Shown: piece after piece, positions 58,139-64,000 of the stretch | How positions within the stretch are numbered: the first letter of the stretch is position 1 | Layout of the letters: every line of letters begins with the position of its first letter | DNA from: JAXHUH01 sp034211175 | GTDB lineage: Bacteria > Actinomycetota > Acidimicrobiia > Acidimicrobiales > CAIXPF01 | Length of the DNA: 64,000 nt | Assembly: GCA_034211175.1 (NCBI GenBank) | Contig: JAXHUH010000048.1 | Span: 43,382 to 107,381, forward strand | Direction of reading: 5' to 3' | Made by a program: the position numbers and the translations under genes | Notes under the pieces: model-generated | Told to the model about the DNA's origin: nothing | The model's database searches: none | What the model saw: only the letters and a program-made list of their open reading frames with translations

Positions 58139-58783
58139 GTGCAGAACCTGGTCATCGACCATGGCGCCGGTGTTCGGACCGGGGCCGACCTGGGCGTGCC
58201 GGACGACGCCACCGGGCTGGTCGTGTTCGCGCACGGCAGCGGCAGCAGTCGCCACAGCCCCCGCAACCGGATGGTGGCCGAGCGCCTCCGGGGCCGAGGG
58301 CTCGCGACGCTACTGGTCGACCTGCTCACCGAGGACGAGGATGCCGGCGAGCGCCGTGGCGGCCGGCTGCGCTTCGACGTCGAGCTCCTCGCCGAGCGGC
58401 TGTCCGGGGCCGTCGACGCAGCGGTCGACCACCCGGACCTCGCCGGCCTGCCCGTCGGGCTGTTCGGGGCGAGCACCGGTGCGGCCGCCGCGCTGGTCGC
58501 GGCCGCCCGCGACCCCGGTGGCATCGCCGCGGTCGTGTCCCGCGGTGGTCGGCCAGATCTCGCCGGCACCCACCTCCGCGAGGTCCGAAGCCCGACCCTG
58601 CTGCTCGTCGGCGGTGAGGACACGCAGGTCATCGGGCTCAACGAGGAGGCCCGGGGCCACCTGACCGGGCCGAGCGACCTCGTGATCATCCCCGGCGCGA
58701 GCCACCTGTTCGAGGAACCCGGCGCACTGGAGCAGGTCGCCGAGCGCGCCGGCGACTGGTTCGTTCGCCATCTCGCCCGGTAG
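58139..58783 (+). CDS. Dienelactone-hydrolase-like alpha/beta hydrolase
   Basis: 214 residues from GTG 58139. LVVFAHGSGSSRHSPRNR (oxyanion), GLFGASTGAAAALVAA (Ser in GAST-G, an unusual nucleophile elbow), TLLLVGGEDTQVI (Asp) and VIIPGASHLFEEP (His) give the catalytic set. This family often lies next to phosphoribosyltransferase-type genes; not here. Substrate unknown. It is divergent from the 77-residue gene and may share stress control. Confidence 0.85.
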   Translation: MQNLVIDHGAGVRTGADLGVPDDATGLVVFAHGSGSSRHSPRNRMVAERLRGRGLATLLVDLLTEDEDAGERRGGRLRFDVELLAERLSGAVDAAVDHPDLAGLPVGLFGASTGAAAALVAAARDPGGIAAVVSRGGRPDLAGTHLREVRSPTLLLVGGEDTQVIGLNEEARGHLTGPSDLVIIPGASHLFEEPGALEQVAERAGDWFVRHLAR

Positions 58784-58818
58784 GCCCGGCTGCCGGAGCC
58801 CGTCGGTAGTCTCGGCGC

Positions 58819-59262
58819 ATGCCGCTGCAGGGTGAGTACGAACCGAGCTCCTGGGACTGGGTGCGCGAGCAGGTCGCCGAGTACGAGGCGTCGGGTGGCA
58901 CCCGGGCCACGACGCTGCGCGACACCGGGCTGCCGGTCATCGTGATGACCACCCGGGGCAACGTCTCGGGCAAGATCCGCAAGAACCCGCTGATGCGGGT
59001 CGAGCACGACGGCGAGTACGCCCTGGTGGCGTCCAAGGGCGGGGCGCCGGAGCACCCGAGCTGGTACCACCACCTCGTCGCCGACCCGACAGCCCTCGAG
59101 GTCCAGGACGGGCCCGATCGCTTCGACGCCGTCGCCCGCCTCGTGACCGGCGAAGAGCGCGCAGCCTGGTGGGAGCGTGCGGTCGCCGCCTTCCCGACCT
59201 ACGCCGAGTACCAGGAGAAGACCGACCGGGCGATCCCGGTCTTCGTCGCCAGCCGCGCCTGA
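58819..59262 (+). CDS. Deazaflavin (F420)-dependent nitroreductase family protein
   Basis: 147 residues, DDN/FDOR-A split-barrel: VREQVAEYEASGGTRATTL, LPVIVMTTRGNVSGKIRKNP, LMRVEHDGEYALVASKGG, HPSWYHHLVADPTALEV, EERAAWWERAVAAFPTYAEY. These match the Mycobacterium Ddn family that uses reduced F420 to reduce nitroimidazoles or quinones. Its presence supports an F420-producing actinobacterium. Confidence 0.92.
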   Translation: MPLQGEYEPSSWDWVREQVAEYEASGGTRATTLRDTGLPVIVMTTRGNVSGKIRKNPLMRVEHDGEYALVASKGGAPEHPSWYHHLVADPTALEVQDGPDRFDAVARLVTGEERAAWWERAVAAFPTYAEYQEKTDRAIPVFVASRA

Positions 59263-59306
59263 CCCGCGGGCCGGCCGCCGACGGTGCGGTCGGCCGGGGT
59301 GTCGGA

Positions 59307-60167
59307 TCACCCGGTCCGGCGGTCCCCGGCGGCGGCGAGTCGTTGGTCGGCCAGTGACGACCACGGTGTCGAGAGGTCGACCCCGAGCGTGCCACCGGCG
59401 TCGGCCGCGGCGGTGCGCAACAGCGCGGCCACCGCCTCGGCGGCGGCGAGCACCGACGCCGGCTCCGTCGGGTTCGCGTAGGTGGCACCGAGCCCGTCGG
59501 GCAGCTCGAACGGCGGGAAGTCGAGTAGGCTGACCAGCCCGAACGACGGGTACGGCACCCGGCGCGCCGCCGCGTGGAGGCGCAGCGCGTGGGCCCGGGC
59601 ATCGGTGATGCGGGCCTCGGCCTCGAACCACGAGCCCCGCCGCAGGTACTTGGCGGCGTCGGAGACCAGCCACCAGCCGAGCATGGTCCACTGGCGGGCG
59701 GTCGCCGCGTCCGGTGGGTCAGCGACCGGTGGCCGCCAGTCCTGTGCGTAGACGCCGTCCTTGTCGACGATGGCGACCGAGCCGTCGGGCAGACCCGGGC
59801 GGCGCGCCGCGGGGAGGACGACGAGGTCGAGCTGCACGCCGTTGCCGTACTCGGCGGCGAAGCGCAGCGCCCCGGGCGGCCACGCCGGTTCCCGGTGGCA
59901 GAGCACGTCGACGACCGTGCCGGCCGCATCGACCAACGATCGGCCCCGGTCGCGGAGCCGTTCGTCGTCGGAGGTGCCGTTCGGGGCCGTGGCGTAGCCG
60001 ATGGCGGCGTCGATGTCGGAGAGCTCGTCGGCCGTGCCCCGCCCGATCGAGCAGCCGACCTCGAACGTGCGCCACTCGTCGTCGGCCTCGACGGCCCGGC
60101 GGAGCCGCTCGATCAGCTCGCTGTGGCGGGGGAGCTGCGCGGCGGGGTTGCCGTCCTCGGGGGCCAT
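59307..60167 (-). CDS. Nucleotidyltransferase-fold protein
   Basis: 286 residues from ATG 60167 (GTG at 60170 is adjacent). The Pol-beta-type motif is GCSIGRGTADELSDIDAAIG (G-S-x-G..S-D-I-D), with a third acidic residue in GVQLDLVVLPA. A helical C-terminal domain (WTMLGWWLVSDAAKYLRRGS, ALRLHAAARRVPYPSFGLVS) resembles aminoglycoside-nucleotidyltransferase-like proteins. Antibiotic modification is possible but unproved. The EamA gene follows on the same strand 12 bases on. Confidence 0.82.
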   Translation of the reverse strand: MAPEDGNPAAQLPRHSELIERLRRAVEADDEWRTFEVGCSIGRGTADELSDIDAAIGYATAPNGTSDDERLRDRGRSLVDAAGTVVDVLCHREPAWPPGALRFAAEYGNGVQLDLVVLPAARRPGLPDGSVAIVDKDGVYAQDWRPPVADPPDAATARQWTMLGWWLVSDAAKYLRRGSWFEAEARITDARAHALRLHAAARRVPYPSFGLVSLLDFPPFELPDGLGATYANPTEPASVLAAAEAVAALLRTAAADAGGTLGVDLSTPWSSLADQRLAAAGDRRTG

Positions 60168-60179
60168 CACCTCATCGTG

Positions 60180-61088
60180 TCAGGGGTCGGCCACGGTGCG
60201 CCGTGGTTCGCCCTCGCGTTCGACGCTCGCCGCGCCCACCGTGGTGATGGCGACGCCGACGAGGACGAGGGCGGTGCCGACGAGCGACGCCGCCGTGACC
60301 GGTTCGTCGAGGACGAGCGCGGCGAGGAGGGCGGCGACCGCCGGCTCGGCCAGCGTGACCGCGGCGACCAGGGCGAGCGGGAGCCGACCCAGGCCGGCAC
60401 CCCAGAGCGCGTACGCGCCGGCCATGGTGAACACGCCGAGGTAGCCGACGGTCGTCGCTGCGGGCCAGGAACCGAACGCCACGCCGACACCTCCGAGCGC
60501 GATCGGCAACAGGAGCACGCCGCCGCCGGCGACGACCGTGGCCATGGCCGGCAGCGCCGGTCGGTCGGACATCAACCGTTGTGCCGCGAACCCGAAGCCG
60601 GCCGCGGCGACACCCGCCACGGCGGCCAGGCCGACACCGCCCCACGCCGGGTCGTCGTTCCAGCCGGTGAGGAGGGCCACGCCGCCGAGCGCCCCGGCGA
60701 CGCCGGCCGCCCACGTGACGTGGGGTCGTCGGCCGGTGGCCGCATCGATCACACCTGCCGCCACCGGCACGGCGCCGACGGTGACGAGGGTCCCGGTGGC
60801 GACCCCGGCCCGGTCAACCGCGGCGAAGAACCCGAGCTGGTTCACCGCCACGCCGACGGCACCGAGCGCCGCCCACGGCCACGACGCCGGGTAGCGCCAC
60901 ACCGGCTGGCCGACGGCGGCGGCGAGGGCCACGAGCACGACGCCGCCGATGACGGCCCGCCACGCCGCGGCGACCTCGGCGCCCAGCGACTCGGGCCCGA
61001 GCGCCGCCGCGGTCCCGGTGGTCCCCAGGAGGATCGCGGCCCCGGTGACGGCACCCAGCCCTCGTCTCGTCCCCCGGTCCCGCCGCAC
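60180..61088 (-). CDS. EamA-family (DMT) transporter
   Basis: 302 residues, ten predicted membrane helices in two EamA repeats (GAAILLGTTGTAAALGPESL to AALGAVGVAVNQLGFFAAVD; then AAVAGVAAAGFGFAAQRLM to LVGTALVLVGVAITTVG). Members export metabolites such as amino acids or purines, or take up precursors. GTG 61088 is chosen as the start because family similarity begins there, though the ribosome site is weak. Transcribed together with the nucleotidyltransferase gene downstream. Confidence 0.88.
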   Translation of the reverse strand: MRRDRGTRRGLGAVTGAAILLGTTGTAAALGPESLGAEVAAAWRAVIGGVVLVALAAAVGQPVWRYPASWPWAALGAVGVAVNQLGFFAAVDRAGVATGTLVTVGAVPVAAGVIDAATGRRPHVTWAAGVAGALGGVALLTGWNDDPAWGGVGLAAVAGVAAAGFGFAAQRLMSDRPALPAMATVVAGGGVLLLPIALGGVGVAFGSWPAATTVGYLGVFTMAGAYALWGAGLGRLPLALVAAVTLAEPAVAALLAALVLDEPVTAASLVGTALVLVGVAITTVGAASVEREGEPRRTVADP

Positions 61089-61185
61089 CCGCCCAGCTTC
61101 GCGTTGCGGCCGGTCGCGGCCCCACTCCGGTGCCGACCCGGTCCCGGCGACGTGCGCCGCCGGGACCGACCGGGGGTCGTGGGGA

Positions 61186-63801
61186 TCAGGCGCCGGCGCC
61201 CACGCTCGGCGCGTCGGCGGTCGCGGCGACCGACACACCGAGCACGCCGGTCGCCGGGTCGGCGTCGTCGTGGTCGGCGAGGAACGAGGCGACCCACGAG
61301 AGCGCCGAGTTCCAGTTGATCGTGATCTCGTTGGTCGACCACGACTGGATGTCGTCGACGTAGCAGCGTTGCGGAGCACAGTCCTCGCCCGGGTAGAGCG
61401 ACGAGATGACCGGGTCCCACGTGTCGGTCAGTGAGTTCGGCCCGCCCGACACCGAGCCCGGTGGCGGGTTGGGCAGGGACGGATCGAGCTGGTCGGCCCA
61501 CCAGCGGCTGTGCTGGTTGACGGCGTTGTAGCCGTCGGCGCCGTAGCCGGTCACGTACGACCAGTTCAGTGCGTTGCGGCCGAACAGGTAGTCCATCGAC
61601 TCGAACGCGGCCCGTAGGTAGTCGTCCGACGGCGCCAGGTCGTGGGCGACGCCGAGGACGACGATGTTGTTCAGGAGCTGGCTGTTGGAGCCCCACACGT
61701 AGTCGCCGTCGGCGCCGGCGTAGGCGTGGCCGAACGGCTGGGCGTCCACGACCTCGACGAGGGCATCGGCCGCGGCAACGACGCTGGCCGCCACCCGGTC
61801 GCGGTCCGGGAGGTCGTTGGGCACCAGCGCCAGGTCGATGCGGGCGAGGGCGGCCACGTCACCCCAGGAGAAGCCCTCGGTGGTGAACGCCTCGCCCTCG
61901 TGCCACGGCGACGACGTCACTGCGTCGGCGAACTCGGCCTCGCCGGTCGTGAGGTAGAGCTCGGCGGCGGCCCAGTACCGCTCGTCGCTGACGTCGTCAT
62001 CGTCGTAGGGCCCACCGCCGTCGGCGCCGTCGGCGGCCGGTGCGTACAGCGCCGGGTTGGCCTCCGCCGCGGCCCACGCGGCCCGGGCGGCCACCAGGAG
62101 CTCGGCTGCGAACGCCGGGTCGTACGGCTCGAACAGCCGGGCGCCCTGGGCGGCCACCGCGGCGAGGTTGAGCGTCGCCGCGGTCGACGGCCGGTGGAGC
62201 GAGCGGACCTGCGGGTCCTCGTGGGGCATCAGCGGCAGGCCGGTCCAGCCCTCGTCGTGGATCTTGTGGTGGGCCATGCCCGACAGGTCGACCGCCTCGC
62301 CGCCGAGGTCGAACGGGGCGGTACCGGCCGGCACCTGCATGGCCAGGAGCAGCTCGAGCTCCCACCGTGCCTCGTCGAGCACGTCGGGAGTGCCGTTGCC
62401 CCGCTCGGGGATGGCGAGCGTGCTGTCGCCGAGGGCGCCGTCCTCCGCTGCGTCGACCAGGGCCGAGCGTTCGTGCAGGTTCATCAGCTGGTAGACGGAG
62501 ATGCCACCGTTGACCACGTACTTGCCATGGTCGCCGGCGTCGTACCACCCGCCGGTCACGTCGAGCGCGTAGCCGTCGGGGCAGGACCACGCCGCGCCGT
62601 AGTGGTTGGAGCCGTCGGGGCCGGTCTGGTTGGCGGGCGACTGGCACGGCACGGCGACGTCGCCGAGGTTGGTCTCACCGTCGGACGGGGTCGACACGTG
62701 CCCGGGCGGGCGCGCGTAGCTGTCGCCGCCGATGTCGGTCGGGGCGATCTCGTCGGTGTCGATGATCTCGGTGCCGCTGCGGACGCCGTAGTAGTAGTTC
62801 AGCGCGTCGATCCGCAGCTGGTCGTAGACGTCGGCGACGCCGATGCGGAACGGGAAGCTGGTCTCGCCGTCGGCGACCACGGTGAAGCCCTCGCCGGTGG
62901 CGGTCACGTCGCTGAACCCGATCGTGTGCACAGCCAGCCCGGCCGTCGGGTCGACGCCGCGGGGCCTGGTCACGCCGGTCTCGACGACGTTGCCCTCCGC
63001 GTCGTGCAGCTCCCAGAGCATCGCCTCGGTGGCGTCGGTGACGAGCGTTGCGTGCTTCGGCCCGCCCGCGGTGTAGCCGACCTGGTTGACCCGGACCCGC
63101 GGCCCGGTGTCGGGCTCGTACGGCGGCGCCTCCGACCCGCCGGTGAGGGAGATGTCGTCGACACAGACCGTGTACGCCTCGGCGTTGACCGCCGTCTGCT
63201 GGACGACGGCGAGCTCGGCGTCGTCGAGGCTCTCGGTCGCGGTGAACGAGAACGCGAAGTCGGTCGGCTCGGCGCCGAGCTCGCCGCTGATGGCCTGCTC
63301 CGGCAGGTAGGCGGTGTAGGGGTCGCGGGGGAGTTGGACGATCGTGCGCAGCGCGCCCGGGGTGCCGCTGACGAGGCGGGCCCGGAACGACAGGTCGTAG
63401 GCCTCGCCCTCGGTGATGGGCAGCTGCTGGAGGATCCCGGCCGCGTAGGCCTCGGTACCGGCGGGGACGTCGATGCAGCCCCAACCGTCCACGACTGCGG
63501 CGTTCGGGAACGCGTTCCACCCGTTCAGGCCGTCGTCGAAGCCGCCGTTGGTCACCTGCTCCGCCGGCGCCTCGCCGTCTTGGGCCTCGTCGTCCTGTGC
63601 CTCGTCGTCTTGTGCCTCGTCGAGCGGCGCGCCATCGTCCGGTGTCTCGTCGAGGGGAGCGTCCTCGGTCGCCGGGTCGTCGAGCGTTGGGTCGTCGACC
63701 TCCTGGGCGGAGGCGACCGGCGTGGTTCCCCACGCGGCCAGGGCGACGACCAGGGCCCAGACCGCGACGATGCCGCCGCGGCGGCGTGCGCGAGCGATCA
63801 T
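61186..63801 (-). CDS. Secreted GH9 cellulase with CBM4-type module
   Basis: 871 residues. Signal peptide (RRRGGIVAVWALVVALAAWG, cleavage near ASA-QEV). An acidic low-complexity linker has three DEAQDDEAQ-like units. A CBM_4_9 module follows (VTNGGFDDGLNGWNAFPNAA to VDDISL). Next is the CelD_N immunoglobulin-like domain (PRVRVNQVGYTAGGPKHATL). The GH9 catalytic domain carries TGGWYDAGDHGKYVVNGG (catalytic base Asp region), NQHSRWW (His) and STNEITINWNSALSW (acid Glu). It hydrolyses beta-1,4-glucan outside the cell. ATG 63801 has GGGGGGAG upstream; a CebR-like operator lies 72 bases upstream. Confidence 0.94.
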   Translation of the reverse strand: MIARARRRGGIVAVWALVVALAAWGTTPVASAQEVDDPTLDDPATEDAPLDETPDDGAPLDEAQDDEAQDDEAQDGEAPAEQVTNGGFDDGLNGWNAFPNAAVVDGWGCIDVPAGTEAYAAGILQQLPITEGEAYDLSFRARLVSGTPGALRTIVQLPRDPYTAYLPEQAISGELGAEPTDFAFSFTATESLDDAELAVVQQTAVNAEAYTVCVDDISLTGGSEAPPYEPDTGPRVRVNQVGYTAGGPKHATLVTDATEAMLWELHDAEGNVVETGVTRPRGVDPTAGLAVHTIGFSDVTATGEGFTVVADGETSFPFRIGVADVYDQLRIDALNYYYGVRSGTEIIDTDEIAPTDIGGDSYARPPGHVSTPSDGETNLGDVAVPCQSPANQTGPDGSNHYGAAWSCPDGYALDVTGGWYDAGDHGKYVVNGGISVYQLMNLHERSALVDAAEDGALGDSTLAIPERGNGTPDVLDEARWELELLLAMQVPAGTAPFDLGGEAVDLSGMAHHKIHDEGWTGLPLMPHEDPQVRSLHRPSTAATLNLAAVAAQGARLFEPYDPAFAAELLVAARAAWAAAEANPALYAPAADGADGGGPYDDDDVSDERYWAAAELYLTTGEAEFADAVTSSPWHEGEAFTTEGFSWGDVAALARIDLALVPNDLPDRDRVAASVVAAADALVEVVDAQPFGHAYAGADGDYVWGSNSQLLNNIVVLGVAHDLAPSDDYLRAAFESMDYLFGRNALNWSYVTGYGADGYNAVNQHSRWWADQLDPSLPNPPPGSVSGGPNSLTDTWDPVISSLYPGEDCAPQRCYVDDIQSWSTNEITINWNSALSWVASFLADHDDADPATGVLGVSVAATADAPSVGAGA

Positions 63802-63872
63802 GACGACTCCCCCCTCGGAGCTCGCTGCCGTCACGCGCCCCGCACCGACGTCGCCCCAGGACGGCGGAGATG

Positions 63873-63918
63873 TGGAAGCGCTTCCAACACCATCCACCGT
63901 GACGCAAGACACTGTCAA
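63873..63918 (-). promoter_or_regulatory. Cellulase promoter with CebR-like operator
   Basis: The perfect palindrome TGGAAGCGCTTCCA (63873-63886) has the form of LacI-family operators and differs from the Streptomyces CebR site (TGGGAGCGCTCCCA) at one base in each arm. A consensus -35 TTGACA lies at 63918-63913 on the minus strand, with a weak TGGATG -10 16 bases on. The operator falls just downstream of the -10, where a repressor would block initiation until cello-oligosaccharide is present. Confidence 0.7.
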
Positions 63919-63949
63919 GGGTCCCGCACATCCCACGCCCCACCTCGTT

Positions 63950-63993
63950 CTGGTCCCCACGAAGTGCCACCGGTGGCACTACGTGGGGACCAG
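63950..63993. repeat. 44-nt palindromic intergenic repeat, copy B
   Basis: CTGGTCCCCACG-A-AGTGCCACC (63950-63971) and GGTGGCACT-A-CGTGGGGACCAG (63972-63993) are reverse complements with a single mismatch and no spacer. Identical to copy A (3602-3645) at the four end bases on each side, at GTGCCAC and GGTGGCAC in the core, and in the following GACGG. It lies 150 bases upstream of the cellulase gene at the window edge, so its other neighbour is not visible. Confidence 0.8.
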
Positions 63994-64000
63994 GACGGGT

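Overview
The window reads as chromosome of a very GC-rich actinomycete. Clues are abundant GTG starts, ATGA/GTGA stop-start overlaps, a deazaflavin (F420)-type oxidoreductase, LuxR/ANTAR/STAS regulators and promoter boxes of the actinobacterial SigB/SigF type. A member of the Acidimicrobiia (Ilumatobacter/Iamia-like) would fit, but that placement is inference. There is no rRNA, IS element or CRISPR array; one tRNA gene (Leu, anticodon UAA) is present.

Layout. 0-5.2 kb: nadA-nadB-nadC (de novo NAD) and an aldo/keto reductase. 5.4-9.2 kb: a minus-strand group with a TIR-like domain fused to an ECF sigma factor, a DUF4062-like protein, a RecB-type Fe-S nuclease and an LPXTG wall protein. 9.3-14.9 kb: tRNA-Leu, a HTH protein that looks like a fusion scar of a two-gene module, a P450, a 2OG-Fe(II) oxygenase and an SRPBCC/mini-membrane-protein pair. 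14.9-17.6 kb: a retron-like reverse transcriptase, preceded by a region with the a1/a2 inverted-repeat layout of a retron msr-msd RNA, preceded in turn by a second TIR-ECF sigma fusion on the same strand. This is the strongest candidate for an undescribed system; it may be a defence or stress module in which a TIR/sigma protein is the partner of a retron. 17.8-20.2 kb: RutE-like nitroreductase, SRPBCC protein and an AlkZ-like winged-helix protein.

20.3-32.3 kb: a FadR-type GntR regulator, a complete peptide/opine-type ABC transporter, an amidohydrolase, a RutA-like flavin monooxygenase, two Rid proteins, an esterase and an FMN reductase. Together they suggest uptake and oxidative breakdown of an N-heterocycle. 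Matching GAGATCT-type operators lie before the first permease gene and before the binding-protein gene. 32.5-37.5 kb: a diguanylate cyclase, then a copper/redox group (BlaI-type repressor, M56 peptidase, CopC-CopD fusion, cytochrome c, rhodanese) with two BlaI-like operators in the divergent promoter region. 37.5-45.7 kb: a TetR regulator with a double operator facing a second ABC transporter operon that ends in an acyl-CoA synthetase.

45.7-58.8 kb: a stress and signalling island. It contains DUF421, an alcohol dehydrogenase, a VKOR/SPW protein, a broken TPP-enzyme gene, DUF3040, a histidine kinase facing a LuxR regulator, two GAF-ANTAR proteins, a pseudo-receiver OmpR-type regulator, STAS proteins, hemerythrin, a truncated SigB/SigF-type sigma factor and a small acidic protein. 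At least five genes carry GTTT-N15/16-GGGTA-like boxes upstream. 58.8-64 kb: F420-type oxidoreductase, nucleotidyltransferase, EamA transporter and a large secreted GH9 cellulase with a LacI/CebR-like operator. A 44-nt palindromic intergenic repeat occurs after nadC and at the right edge, with a related 43-nt element near 5.2 kb.
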